Assembly (NCBI GenBank): GCA_035297385.1
Contig: DATGZD010000070.1
Span: forward strand, 1-64,000
Direction: 5' to 3'
Length of the DNA: 64,000 nt
From: UBA11855 sp035297385
Lineage (GTDB): Archaea; Thermoproteota; Bathyarchaeia; Bathyarchaeales; Bathycorpusculaceae
Every line of letters begins with the position of its first letter. Within the stretch, counting starts at the first letter, position 1. The notes under the pieces are model-generated. The model was not told where the DNA came from and made no database searches. It saw only the letters and a program-made list of their open reading frames with translations. Shown here piece by piece: positions 53,646 through 63,712 of the stretch. Made by a program: the position numbers and the translations under genes.

Positions 53646-56186
53646 ATGAGAATTAAGCGAACGACTCATCGTTGGCTTATTATAACATTAGCTGTAGCAT
53701 TGTTAATATCCACATTCATATTCGTTTTGTCGTTTCAAGGAAATATTGTCAACGCTCAAGACACTGATACTAACACAACTGATCCCTTGACAAAGTTTGA
53801 GTGGCCACAGTTCATGGGAAACTCGGATTTCTCACGTTTTTCAGCGGGTCCAGCCCCTTCAACCACAGATATACTCTGGAAAGCGAATGTTACTGAAATT
53901 AGAAGCTTCATTGCAGCATTTGATGGCATGGTTTTCGTTTGTTCAAACACTTCTGTTATAGCTCTTAATCGAGATACAGGAGCAACTATTTGGACTACAG
54001 ACATTTTTATGAACGGAACATGGCCTGTTGCATACAAAATTGATGATACACATATGATTGTTGAGAGTACATGCCTTAATCCGCAAACAGGCCAAATATT
54101 ATGGACAAGCAGCAATTTCTGTGCAGATACAGGCAACTTTAATGCAAATGTCTACAGTCCGGAAGAAAAAATGTTCTACATAAAAGACCTCTCATATGTT
54201 GATGCATGGAGCTTCTCTGACCCTTCTAAACTGCCTATACTAGTATGGAGTACGTACGTTCCAGGTGGCGGCAGAGTTGGCTCAGGAATTACATATGGCG
54301 ATGGAAAAGTCTTTCCTGGCTCTTTCACGGATTTACAGATGGCACTAGATGCCAAAACAGGCAATGTTCTCTGGACGGCTAGAACCAAGACACCTATGAT
54401 ATTCTCTGGTTCATACTATCAAGGTAGATTTCTACGAGGTGGCACAGATGATAATACAATGTATTGTTTTAATGCTACAAATGGTAATATTATTTGGACA
54501 TACAACGCTGACTCTGTGGGATACTTTGTATCAGGTACAGCCGCAGCCTATGGCATGATTTATGAACCAAATAAGGATGGAAACATCTACGCCATAGATA
54601 TTGATACAGGAAGGCTGGTTTGGAAATATCAAGGGCCTGGAACGATGCTGTTTCCTGGTATGCCAACTGTTGCAGATGGCAAACTTTACGTTACGAGTGG
54701 ACAGAACGCAACATTTGGAGCTGAGATAGGTGGCTCACAATTTGTATGTTTGAATGCTTATACAGGAGAGGTAATCTGGAAACTGTCGATGGAAGCTTTC
54801 GCTCCACGCGAATCGGTTGCTATAGCCTACGGTAGACTATTCCTTATTCCAGGTGATGTAACTACAGCAGTTGATGCTTATTCAGGAAGCGAATATGTTG
54901 TTAAAGGACAGGTTTGGGCTTTTGGCAGTAATAACAGCCAAGTAAGTGACGGAGATTGGTCAATGTTCCGCCACGATTCAGTACGTTCATCAATTGGTAC
55001 AGGTGGCCCATCGAATTTAACGTTAGTTTGGAAATTCATGACGAATGGAGCAGTTTACTCTTCCCCAAGCATCTCTAATGGCATTGTTTACGTAGGTTCA
55101 CAGGACAAAAACATTTATGCCATCGATGCTTGGAGCGGGAATTCAATCTGGAATTTTACAACAGCAGGGACAATCGAATCTTCAGCAGCCATAACGAACG
55201 GCAGAGTCTACATAGCAAGCGATGATGGATACATTTATTGTCTAGATGCATATAGTGGCAAATTTATCTGGAAAACCTTCGACAACGGTGGCTTACCCAA
55301 AACATACGGCGCAGCAGTCATGCTTCGCTCATCACCTGCTGTGAGCGGAAACGTAGTATACATCGGGTCAATGGATGGCAACTTATATGCTCTTGACGCA
55401 AACACAGGCGCTATCGTTTGGAAGTTCACAACACAAGGACCAATCACATCATCTCCAACAGTTGCAGATAATGCAGTTTACATTACCTCTGAAGAACCTG
55501 CTACAGGTGCCATCTACAAAATTGATGCTAATAGTGGAGCACAAATCTGGAAAAAACAACTCGACTATGAGCAACAATTCACAGGTGGAACAGATATGCA
55601 AGGCACACCAACAATCGCAAATGGCATGGTCTACGTTTCTACCAACCTACGCACATATTATGGACTCGATGTAGCTACTGGCGACACAGTCTGGTCCTTT
55701 ACAAATCCTGATGCAACAGAATTTATCGTCTCTTCTCCAATCTATTTGAATGGACAACTTTTCGTGATCGATAAATTTGATATAGCAGCTCTCAATGCCA
55801 CAACTGGCAAGAAAATTTGGAGTTCATACTCTGGCGACGAACTATATGTTTCCCCCTCTTACGCCGACGGCAACCTGTACGTTGCGACAAGCCAACGTCA
55901 CATATTCATTATCAGCGCCATAAACGGTGACAAAACCTTGGCATACACTACACCATCTGCAAGCTGGTCCTCTCCGACACCCAGCAATGGACGATTATAC
56001 ATAGGAAATAATGATTGGAATATCTACTGTTTTACTGCAACCTTCACTTCTAAGCCTCCAAGTGACCAAATCAACCCACCAGCACAGACCGTGAATTATT
56101 TCTATGTTGGCATTGGAATAGCAATCATAATTGCAGTTGCATTAGTAGCAACTTTTGCCTATTTCAGGTCACGTAAAAACAAATAG
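53646..56186 (+). CDS. surface PQQ-like beta-propeller protein
   Basis: 846 aa from ATG 53646 (purine-rich GGTTAGGAAA just upstream); the frame is open to ATG 53565. A signal anchor RWLIITLAVALLISTFIFVL is followed by PQQ-type repeats (for example VVYIGSMDGNLYALDANTGA and FVCLNAYTGEVIWKLS), more diverged than in the 49823 protein. A C-terminal TM (YFYVGIGIAIIIAVALVATF) ends in RSRKNK. The repeat core lies outside the cell. A second propeller begins after DWSMFRHDSVRSSIG (about residue 470). Confidence 0.86.
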   Translation: MRIKRTTHRWLIITLAVALLISTFIFVLSFQGNIVNAQDTDTNTTDPLTKFEWPQFMGNSDFSRFSAGPAPSTTDILWKANVTEIRSFIAAFDGMVFVCSNTSVIALNRDTGATIWTTDIFMNGTWPVAYKIDDTHMIVESTCLNPQTGQILWTSSNFCADTGNFNANVYSPEEKMFYIKDLSYVDAWSFSDPSKLPILVWSTYVPGGGRVGSGITYGDGKVFPGSFTDLQMALDAKTGNVLWTARTKTPMIFSGSYYQGRFLRGGTDDNTMYCFNATNGNIIWTYNADSVGYFVSGTAAAYGMIYEPNKDGNIYAIDIDTGRLVWKYQGPGTMLFPGMPTVADGKLYVTSGQNATFGAEIGGSQFVCLNAYTGEVIWKLSMEAFAPRESVAIAYGRLFLIPGDVTTAVDAYSGSEYVVKGQVWAFGSNNSQVSDGDWSMFRHDSVRSSIGTGGPSNLTLVWKFMTNGAVYSSPSISNGIVYVGSQDKNIYAIDAWSGNSIWNFTTAGTIESSAAITNGRVYIASDDGYIYCLDAYSGKFIWKTFDNGGLPKTYGAAVMLRSSPAVSGNVVYIGSMDGNLYALDANTGAIVWKFTTQGPITSSPTVADNAVYITSEEPATGAIYKIDANSGAQIWKKQLDYEQQFTGGTDMQGTPTIANGMVYVSTNLRTYYGLDVATGDTVWSFTNPDATEFIVSSPIYLNGQLFVIDKFDIAALNATTGKKIWSSYSGDELYVSPSYADGNLYVATSQRHIFIISAINGDKTLAYTTPSASWSSPTPSNGRLYIGNNDWNIYCFTATFTSKPPSDQINPPAQTVNYFYVGIGIAIIIAVALVATFAYFRSRKNK

Positions 56187-56200
56187 GTACATCTTTTAGC

Positions 56201-56854
56201 TTATGATGTTTTAGGCTTAAGCTCTGCCTTCTTAATCTCAAAATATCCTTTGGATTTTTTCCAAACTGTTTTTGATTTTGTGATGTTTATGCTCTTCTTG
56301 TAGATTGGGCAATCGACCACGAATGTATGGTACTCGCCAAACTCGCCGATAGGGTTTATGCTTCTGTCAGCTTTCAACTTTTCCAACTCACGGAGCATGC
56401 TGTCATCGATTTCTTTTCCAAGCCAATCCTTGTTGGCACCCATAGAAACATCGACTTCGATTACTAACATCCGAAAGCCTAATTGATTCATCTCAGACAA
56501 TGCTGTTAAAGGGTTTTTGCCCCATAATGGCGCATAATGTTTGACATTGATAGGGTCACATATTTCGTGGTAATAGTCGATGTGTTCAGAAGTTGTCATT
56601 ACCCCTGAGATGAATGTTCCCGCTTTCACCTTCTGTAACCCTTTTCTTATATCCGAGACTCTACCTCCTACGGTAATCGCTGGAATTCCTATAGACTCTG
56701 AAACCAATTTCATTAACCACTTATTATCTAAGTGAGCTTTGCCACCAATTTTTATGAACATTAAATAATCTACTTTCACGCCTTCTTGTAATGCGGCGTA
56801 GAGGGCATACATTGAGTCTTTTCCACCAGATAACGAAACAACCACGCTGGACAT
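56201..56854 (-). CDS. dph6: diphthine-ammonia ligase (Dph6)
   Basis: 217 aa from ATG 56854 (GAGG 9 nt upstream). Amidates diphthine on elongation factor 2 in the last step of diphthamide synthesis. PP-loop SLSGGKDSMYALYAAL, SGVMTTSEHIDYYHEIC, APLWGKNPLTAL and GEFGEYHTFVVDCPI are family hallmarks. The other copy at 19671 departs from this pattern, so this one is the better Dph6 candidate. Divergent from the amidohydrolase. Confidence 0.9.
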   Translation of the reverse strand: MSSVVVSLSGGKDSMYALYAALQEGVKVDYLMFIKIGGKAHLDNKWLMKLVSESIGIPAITVGGRVSDIRKGLQKVKAGTFISGVMTTSEHIDYYHEICDPINVKHYAPLWGKNPLTALSEMNQLGFRMLVIEVDVSMGANKDWLGKEIDDSMLRELEKLKADRSINPIGEFGEYHTFVVDCPIYKKSINITKSKTVWKKSKGYFEIKKAELKPKTS

Positions 56855-56969
56855 CTGCAAGAGCCTCAATTTAACGTTGGCTTTACCCGTATTAAGGCAG
56901 GAATATAAGAGTATATGTTTCGCTATTGTAAGCGAACACTTATTTGTCCATGCCAGAATACTTCTGAAT

Positions 56970-58517
56970 ATGGCTGACTTAGTCTTAATTAATGCTAATG
57001 TATTAACGATGAACCCTGCACAGCCTCATGCTGAAGCAGTAGCTATAGTAAAAGATCGCATCGTCAGAGTTTGTAAGACAGACGAAGTCTCTTCACTAAT
57101 TGAAGAAAACACAAAGATTCTGGACTTACAGAGGAAAACCATCATTCCAGGGTTCATAGATACACATATTCATGTTGCGGATTTTGGACGAACTCTCGCT
57201 TGGTTGGACTTAAAGGAAGTTGATTCCATAAAAAAACTTCAAGATATCGTCGAGGAACGAGCAAAGGAAACGTTGAAAGATAGATGGATCTTAGGTTCAG
57301 GATGGAACCAAGAGAACTTTGTAGAAAAACGTCGACCTACACTGCAAGAACTTGATGCTGTGGCACCAGATAATCCGATTATCCTATATCATCAACTTGG
57401 ACGTGCCTGTATAACGAACAGTAAAGCGCTGAGATTATCAGGGATCACAAAAACAACTTATATTCAAAACGATGGTGTTATCGAAAAAGATTCGGAAACA
57501 GGAGAACTAACAGGCATCTTGGAAGGTTCTGCTACTGACTTAGTTTGGAATTGCATCCCTGCACCTACTGAAGAAGAAACTGTAGAGGCAGCGAAGGAAG
57601 CGTGCAGAAAAATAGTTGAAGCAGGCATAACAAGCATCCATTGGATTGCATTATCAGACACTGAAGCATCAATCGCACAGAAACTTATACAGGGAGATGA
57701 GGTAATGCCAAGAGTTTTTCTCATCGTTACATCAGAGATTTTTGAAAATCTATCTTCAGATAAAACTAATATGAATATTAATGGAGTGTTAGTTTTTTTG
57801 GATGGCTACCTTGCATCGCAGACAGCTGCTCTCAAGCAACCATATGTCGGTAATGCAGCAAACAACGGAAAAATGTACTACACTCAAGAAGAAATGAATC
57901 AATTGGTAGCTAAGATTCGTGAAGCAGATCTTCAAATAGTAATACATGCTATGGGCGATAAAGCTATTGACGTTGCTCTTAAAGCACTCCAATCAATAAC
58001 CAAAACAGGGAACTATCCTAATCGTTTAGAACAGGCGGCACTTCTCAACAGAAGATTAATTGAAAGCATAAGGAGAACGAAACCTATTGTGTCTATCCAG
58101 CCGAAGGTCGTAGAGTCAGAATTTAACATGTGGTCAGCAATCGAACATCTTGGCGAGGGTCGAGCTAGAATGCTTTTTCCACTTAAAGCCTTGATAAAAA
58201 ATGGCGTATGCATAATAGCTGGCTCAGATTGTCCAATGGAACCCTTAAGCCCAATGTTAGGAATTCAATCTCTGGTTATGAGAAAACCATTCTCAGAAGA
58301 ACGCCTCAGCGTTGAAGAAGCATTACGACTTTACTCCCTCAATGCTGCTGTTGCAACCGAAGAGGAAAAAGAAAAAGGTTCAATTGAGGAAGGTAAATTA
58401 GCTGACCTTACTGTGCTTTCGCAAAATCCAATGACGATTGCTTCAGATGAACTGGCTAATATTATGATTGAGATGACTGTTATTGGCGGAAGAATACTAT
58501 ACCAAAAATTGTCCTAA
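56970..58517 (+). CDS. amidohydrolase, YtcJ-like
   Basis: 515 aa from ATG 56970 (MADLVLINANVLTMNP), where the family starts; the frame is open to 56877. PGFIDTHIHVADFGRTLAWL has the first metal His pair. QIVIHAMGDKAIDVAL and IIAGSDCPMEPLSPMLGIQS carry further ligands (His, Asp), and VSLNAAVA-like YSLNAAVATEEEKEKGSIEEGKLADL is the standard C-terminal pattern. Metal-dependent hydrolase of the metallo-dependent superfamily; the substrate is unknown. Confidence 0.9.
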   Translation: MADLVLINANVLTMNPAQPHAEAVAIVKDRIVRVCKTDEVSSLIEENTKILDLQRKTIIPGFIDTHIHVADFGRTLAWLDLKEVDSIKKLQDIVEERAKETLKDRWILGSGWNQENFVEKRRPTLQELDAVAPDNPIILYHQLGRACITNSKALRLSGITKTTYIQNDGVIEKDSETGELTGILEGSATDLVWNCIPAPTEEETVEAAKEACRKIVEAGITSIHWIALSDTEASIAQKLIQGDEVMPRVFLIVTSEIFENLSSDKTNMNINGVLVFLDGYLASQTAALKQPYVGNAANNGKMYYTQEEMNQLVAKIREADLQIVIHAMGDKAIDVALKALQSITKTGNYPNRLEQAALLNRRLIESIRRTKPIVSIQPKVVESEFNMWSAIEHLGEGRARMLFPLKALIKNGVCIIAGSDCPMEPLSPMLGIQSLVMRKPFSEERLSVEEALRLYSLNAAVATEEEKEKGSIEEGKLADLTVLSQNPMTIASDELANIMIEMTVIGGRILYQKLS

Positions 58518-58641
58518 TAACATAGTCTCTTATGATTTGCTTTCTGAAAGAGTATCTTATTAGCGTTTAAGGATTAGATATGATCAATCTAAAAGTTCAA
58601 AGACTATAATTTAAGTTTATAATCCCAAACTTTTCTAATGG

Positions 58642-58656
58642 TTAAATTTATAAACG
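58642..58656 (+). promoter_or_regulatory. TATA-box region
   Basis: TTAAATTTATAAACG is a strong archaeal TATA-like sequence about 48 nt before the TTG start of the membrane gene at 58704, leaving a short leader that contains AGGAAAGGGAGAA. Confidence 0.45.
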
Positions 58657-58703
58657 TGCCCAAATGATATAGTCCAACAATCAACTTAGGAAAGGGAGAA
58701 AAA

Positions 58704-59354
58704 TTGGAGCCGGAAAGATTCAAGGTTAAAGACATATTCGATGGCATCATAATTCCAATAATACTAGTGCTTCTAATCTTCGTTCTAGCAGTCTTTGTGA
58801 ATCCCAGCGGATCATACCATGTACTTGGCTTGGAAGGTTTAACGGGTACTATTGCCGTCATCTTCACTCAAGGCTTTGCTCAAATGATTGTTCTTGGCAT
58901 ACCATTGGTAATGGGCTTGCTTTGGAATAAATGGGCTGGTGGAGGAGCAGGCTGGATCATGGGTAGCATTTACTACTTAGCCAGCGCTGGTCTATACACA
59001 GGATACTATACTCAAGCAGGAGGATACAATTTCTTCGGTGACATAAGCATGCTCTTTTACTTGGTTAACGCTATTATAATTGGATATATGGCTGGATCAT
59101 TAAATAACAGATCAACGAGTTTCAAAAGAATGCTCGGTGCAGGCCTGACAGCTGCTATAATAACTGCGGTGATTCAAGTCTTCATGAACTACAACTATTC
59201 ACTTCCGCCAGCACAAACTATGGCACGTGGACTCTGGGCAGATCCAGTATACGGGTTCGTTTTGGCCTTTGTGCCAAGCATCGCTTTAGGTGTAATAGTG
59301 CCAATCCTTGCAAAAGTAATGACGTGGTATGGAATTCAGCCATTGAGACACTAA
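58704..59354 (+). CDS. small membrane protein, five or six TM segments
   Basis: 216 aa with TTG start and GGGAGAA SD. Hydrophobic segments lie at about residues 14-32, 47-70, 80-98, 113-130, 145-163 and 187-206. Gly-rich turns (WAGGGAGWIMGSIYYLASAG) and a conserved-looking PPAQTMARGLWADPVYGF loop are visible. It resembles no transporter family I can name. It stands alone with a strong TATA box and a T-rich end (59370-59383). Confidence 0.65.
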   Translation: MEPERFKVKDIFDGIIIPIILVLLIFVLAVFVNPSGSYHVLGLEGLTGTIAVIFTQGFAQMIVLGIPLVMGLLWNKWAGGGAGWIMGSIYYLASAGLYTGYYTQAGGYNFFGDISMLFYLVNAIIIGYMAGSLNNRSTSFKRMLGAGLTAAIITAVIQVFMNYNYSLPPAQTMARGLWADPVYGFVLAFVPSIALGVIVPILAKVMTWYGIQPLRH

Positions 59355-59369
59355 TAATACAAATCCACT

Positions 59370-59383
59370 TCTTTTCTTTTTTT
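59370..59383 (+). terminator. T-tract terminator
   Basis: TTCTTTTCTTTTTTTG follows the stop of the membrane gene by 16 nt. Runs of 4 and 7 T fit archaeal T-tract termination. Confidence 0.4.
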
Positions 59384-59466
59384 GACAATCAAATTAGGTA
59401 TAGATAACTCCATTTAAGAATAAAATCATGTCATCTTTCGATATAATAGCTAAAGGCTAAGTGAAA

Positions 59467-60897
59467 TCACTTCAGTGTAGAATACTTGATTCTTGAACGA
59501 ATTGTTGAACCTACACTTCTTGTACGAAGAGCATAAACAAACTGATTCAATACTTTTCGACTCGCAGAAAGCCCATATGTTAATCCTCTTGCGAATTGCC
59601 GAGGAAGGTAAGTAGGTCTGAAGTAAAAGCTTTGAAAAGCTTGCTGATAGAGGTCTGCCACTTGTTTCATGGTAAGGGTAGGACTCTCAAAAATTGGTGT
59701 TGCACAATCGTAAAGGTCAAAGTCAAATATTCTTACCCAACGATTCGCCATTACCATATCGAACATGGGTGTCCCTGGAAGTGGCGTAGCTATGTTAAAG
59801 AAGGCAACCTCATCAGGGCTAATTTTTTCAGCGAATTTTATGGTTCGCCAGGCTGATTCGTCTGTTTCTCCTGGGTAGCCTATAAGTACATTAGGTACAG
59901 GTTTTAATCCAAGTTCTCTTACCCAGCCAATTGCTCGAATTGTTTGTTCTGTCGAGATTCCTTTTCTCATCTCATTTAATACATGCTGTGATCCAGATTC
60001 AACACCAAACCAAACAGAGACACAGCCTGCAGCGCGCATCTTAAGCAGAAGCTCTTTTGTAATCATATCCACACGAGTGCCACAATTCCATTTAATTTTC
60101 AAACCTCGACGTCTAATCTCTCCACACAATTCCTCAGTTCGTGAATTATCCACTGTAAATGCATCATCACAGAATGTAAATTGTGTCGCATTGTAGGTTT
60201 TATTGAGGAATTCAAGCTCATCTACAACGTTTTTAGAGCTTCGAAAACGGTATCTTCTGCCGAACATTCTAACGGCAGCGCAGAATTCACACCAGTATAC
60301 GCATCCTCTACTAGTTTGCAGGTAGAATACATCTTCATATTTTCTGAGAACATCAAGAGGCCAAAGATGTCTTGCTGGAAACGGAAGTTCATCTAAATTT
60401 TCTATATATGGACGATCAGGGTTCCGAACGATCTCTGCACCTTTTCTGCACGTTATTCCAACAACATTGTAATAAGGTTCGCCTTTTGCGATTTTTTGCA
60501 CCAATTCTAAAAGAGTGTTTTCGCCTTCTTTTCTGACAACAACATCTAATTCGGGACATTCGTGTAATGCTTCGCTGTCCCAAAAAGTCACATGGGGACC
60601 ACCCATTGCTGTGATGCAGCTTGGATGTTCATCTTTTGCTATCTTTGCTATCTTCAATGCAGAGTTGTAAGTTCGAGTTGTTGCCGTCGATCCAACAATA
60701 GTAGGCTGACGTTTTCTGATTTCTTCTCGGAAGTCTTCATGTGTAAGCATTAGTGCTTGGCAATCAATTACGTCAACAGAAAAGTTGTTTTTCTCTAAGA
60801 CAGCTGCTAAGTAACCTAAGCCTAGAGGCGGAAAAGGTGGATGCTGATGTGCTTTAGTTGGATATGGTGGGTTTACCAGAGTCACATGTATTTTCAT
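59467..60897 (-). CDS. B12-binding radical SAM protein
   Basis: 476 aa from ATG 60897 (AAGGA SD; the upstream open frame is ignored). The N-terminal cobalamin-binding domain has VNPPYPTKAHQHPPFPPLGL and IDCQALMLTHEDF. The radical SAM motif TSRGCVYWCEFCAAVRM follows, then GVESGSQHVLNEMRKGIS and FNIATPLPGTPMF. The HpnJ-like C terminus (FYFRPTYLPRQFARG) is typical of B12 radical SAM enzymes that act on lipids or other hydrophobic substrates. Specific substrate not known. Confidence 0.9.
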   Translation of the reverse strand: MKIHVTLVNPPYPTKAHQHPPFPPLGLGYLAAVLEKNNFSVDVIDCQALMLTHEDFREEIRKRQPTIVGSTATTRTYNSALKIAKIAKDEHPSCITAMGGPHVTFWDSEALHECPELDVVVRKEGENTLLELVQKIAKGEPYYNVVGITCRKGAEIVRNPDRPYIENLDELPFPARHLWPLDVLRKYEDVFYLQTSRGCVYWCEFCAAVRMFGRRYRFRSSKNVVDELEFLNKTYNATQFTFCDDAFTVDNSRTEELCGEIRRRGLKIKWNCGTRVDMITKELLLKMRAAGCVSVWFGVESGSQHVLNEMRKGISTEQTIRAIGWVRELGLKPVPNVLIGYPGETDESAWRTIKFAEKISPDEVAFFNIATPLPGTPMFDMVMANRWVRIFDFDLYDCATPIFESPTLTMKQVADLYQQAFQSFYFRPTYLPRQFARGLTYGLSASRKVLNQFVYALRTRSVGSTIRSRIKYSTLK

Positions 60898-61016
60898 TTT
60901 TTGTTCCTTAATGTCGTCTTTCGCAAATACGTGAAACTTACTGTTTAAAGGTTTCGCACTCATAACAAGTATCGATGCATTAACGGGAGAACGTTGGATG
61001 CAACCACGAAATGCTA

Positions 61017-62009
61017 TTAAAACGGAAAAACAAACAATCTAACAACAATTATTACAGGTATAAACAGAAGTATGCTTAGAATAATTGATATGTCTCTTAT
61101 CTTCAGTGATTTTAGGATTTTGTCTGCATTCAATGTCTCGATTGTGTCACCAACACTGTAGTAACCAGGTTTGTCCAACTGTACGTGTAGTGCCCCTGCG
61201 ATAGCAGCCATCTGCCAACCATGATTTCTGCTTGGAATTTTTTTACGGTCTCGTTGTGCAATTCTCCAGGCATTATGCCAATCTTCGCCAATTATCGCTG
61301 TTGAGATTATCATTAGGATTGTAGTCAATCTTGCTGGAATATAGTTTACAACTGTGTCAAGGTTAGCACTAAACCAGCCTAAATTAATGTTCTCCTGGTC
61401 TTTGAAGCCTACTACGCCATCTAAAGTGTTTATAGCGCGAAATGCAATAGCGCCTGAAACACCAAAGAATGAGTAGTAGATAATAGGAGAGTGTTTGAAG
61501 TCAGTTAGATTTTCAACCATGGATTCAATTACGGCAGATGCCATTTGTGAACTTGTTAGATTTGTTGGATCTCTCCTTGAGAAGTGATGGTATTTTTTTG
61601 CTTCCTCCAAATCTCCAGCATCTAATGCTCTTGCTACGCCTTTTGCACCATCAGTTTCGAGTTTTATGCAGATAGTTGTTTTTAGAATAATCGCACCAAC
61701 TATGATGTAAAACACTATATTAAGTATAAAGGGCAAAAAAATGTAAAGTAGACCTAAACCAACAAACACAGGAACTGAGAACACGATAATAACTACTAAA
61801 GCGAGAAGAACACCATTTATTTTCTCTATCTGGGGATTAGAATTCTTAAAATGTGGCTTCAGTTTTTTTGCAAACTTTCCCATCCAAATAGTTGGATGAA
61901 GATTGTGATAGCTTTTGAATGGTTTCCATGGAGCAGGGTCGCCGAAAACTAGGTCAACAGCAATAGCTAATACAAGAACAACGATGGCTATTAATGCTTC
62001 AAAGAGGAT
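61017..62009 (-). CDS. cbiB: adenosylcobinamide-phosphate synthase CbiB, non-AUG start
   Basis: 330 aa if read from ATC 62009. Joins aminopropanol phosphate to adenosylcobyric acid in cobalamin synthesis; a membrane protein. The first ATG (61883) lies inside the gene: 42 residues upstream are in frame, unbroken and clearly CbiB (a TM segment, then VDLVFGDPAPWK..HPTIWMG, the family's D-x-x-x-GDP...HP-x-x-x-MG motif). Between the in-frame TGA (62016-62018) and that region there is no ATG, GTG or TTG. GGTGA precedes ATC 62009 by 7 nt, just where ATG is expected. A one-base change or a rare start is likely. Confidence 0.9.
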   Translation of the reverse strand: MLFEALIAIVVLVLAIAVDLVFGDPAPWKPFKSYHNLHPTIWMGKFAKKLKPHFKNSNPQIEKINGVLLALVVIIVFSVPVFVGLGLLYIFLPFILNIVFYIIVGAIILKTTICIKLETDGAKGVARALDAGDLEEAKKYHHFSRRDPTNLTSSQMASAVIESMVENLTDFKHSPIIYYSFFGVSGAIAFRAINTLDGVVGFKDQENINLGWFSANLDTVVNYIPARLTTILMIISTAIIGEDWHNAWRIAQRDRKKIPSRNHGWQMAAIAGALHVQLDKPGYYSVGDTIETLNADKILKSLKIRDISIILSILLFIPVIIVVRLFVFPF

Positions 62010-62176
62010 TTTATCTCACCGCTTAGTAGGTTGCTTTCTGATAGTTTTTGGGGATTTATTTAATATCAATATCGGTGAATTCAAAAAAATATCTTACATA
62101 ATCTATGATCTAAAACGAGTGATGTTTACCGAAAGCATTAATTTTTTGAACTTGCCTAGTTCAATTTGATATAGCA

Positions 62177-63661
62177 TTGCGCGTTTGCCTAATAAATCCA
62201 CCTCGAATTCAACCAAAAACATGGGGTAACCCCAGCGTTTATCAGCCCATGGATTTAGTTTATGTAGCTGCAGTCTTGGAAAAACAGCATGAAGTATGTA
62301 TTATCGATGCTCCCACTGAAGGCTGGAATAAACTAGAAGAAATCACTGGCAAAAGAATAAGACAAGGTTTATCAAAACAAGAGATTGCTTATAGAATCAA
62401 GAAATGGAAACCTAATTTGGCAATTATCACTGTGCCTTTTTCAGGATGGTCACCAGCAGCATTCGAGACAGCCGCACTTGTGAAAGAAGTTGACAAGAGA
62501 ATTGTAACAGTACTAATAGGGCTACATCCCTCTGCAAGACCTTCAGAGTGTCTAGCAGAATCAAATGTTGATTTTATTGTGATCGGCGAACCCGAAATTA
62601 GTGTTCTAGAATTAACTAATACACTGGAAAAAGGAGACGATACTAAGTTAAAGGAAGTAAGAGGTATTGCTTTCAAGGAAAACGGCAAAATAGTTCGTAC
62701 TCAAGCAAGAGCAGTAATTGAAGACTTAGATTCCCTACCATTTCCTGCTAGACACTTACTTCCAATGGATGCTTTCTTTGAGGCAGCTAAGAAACGTCCT
62801 ATTAGCGGCAACTTAAAGAAACCCAGCATCAGAATGCTTACCAGCAGAGGTTGCGGACATAACTGCATATTCTGTTCTAACTATATTGTTATGGGACGGA
62901 AATGGCGCGCCCGAAGCCCCGAAAACGTAGTGAATGAGATAGAGCAAATTGTCCAAACTTATGGCGTTAGACAAGTAGATTTTCTTGATGACAATATGAC
63001 CTTGGATAAGAAAAGAATGGAACGCATCTGTGACTTAATTAAAGAAAGAAAATTGAAGATTGAATGGTGCACACCTAATGGTGTACGCGCTGATTGTCTT
63101 GATGAAGAATTGTTGGCTAAAATGAAAGCTTCAGGATGTAAAAGAATCTTGATTGCACCAGAATCAGGTGTACAACGTATAGTCGATGAAGTTATCAAGA
63201 AAAAGCAAGATCTAAGAAAAGTAGAAAATGCAGTGGCCGCAGCAAAAAAAGTCGGTATTGAAGTTGGATGCTTCTTCATTCTTGGCTTTCCTGGAGAAAC
63301 AAAAGATGATATAAAAGCCACAATAGCATTCGCACGTAAATTACGTAAACTGGGTGCAGATCGATTCTATTTCAGTTATGCCACACCGCTATATGGCACT
63401 GAGCTTTATGAGATAGCTAAACGAGCTGGCTATCTTAAACCAGGACTAAGTGACGAAGCATTAGCAGCGGTTGAACCATTAATTGAAACATTAGAGTTTA
63501 CTGCAGATGAATTACGTATGCTTTGCGCTGAAGGCAATCTAGTTAATCCAACAATGACTCGTGATAGGCTTGTTAGGGCCGCAAGGAGCCCAAAGAAGGC
63601 AATAGAAACCTTATTTGTTAGAAGAAGAATGACAAGACAAGCACAGACAACTAACTCTTAG
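62177..63661 (+). CDS. B12-binding radical SAM protein
   Basis: 494 aa, TTG start. VCLINPPRIQPKTWGNPS and IDAPTEGWNKL form the cobalamin domain; LIGLHPSARPSECL is part of it. Radical SAM motif TSRGCGHNCIFCSNYIVMG, then DFLDDNMTLDKKRM and GCFFILGFPGETKDDI. The linker SLPFPARHLLPMDAF is the same as in the proteins at 59467 and others of this family. It diverges from cbiB and converges with the next radical SAM gene. Substrate unknown. Confidence 0.9.
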   Translation: MRVCLINPPRIQPKTWGNPSVYQPMDLVYVAAVLEKQHEVCIIDAPTEGWNKLEEITGKRIRQGLSKQEIAYRIKKWKPNLAIITVPFSGWSPAAFETAALVKEVDKRIVTVLIGLHPSARPSECLAESNVDFIVIGEPEISVLELTNTLEKGDDTKLKEVRGIAFKENGKIVRTQARAVIEDLDSLPFPARHLLPMDAFFEAAKKRPISGNLKKPSIRMLTSRGCGHNCIFCSNYIVMGRKWRARSPENVVNEIEQIVQTYGVRQVDFLDDNMTLDKKRMERICDLIKERKLKIEWCTPNGVRADCLDEELLAKMKASGCKRILIAPESGVQRIVDEVIKKKQDLRKVENAVAAAKKVGIEVGCFFILGFPGETKDDIKATIAFARKLRKLGADRFYFSYATPLYGTELYEIAKRAGYLKPGLSDEALAAVEPLIETLEFTADELRMLCAEGNLVNPTMTRDRLVRAARSPKKAIETLFVRRRMTRQAQTTNS

Positions 63662-63712
63662 CAGAGAACTGCATGTAGTTTCCTTAGAACAAGTATTAAT
63701 TAATCAGTTTCT

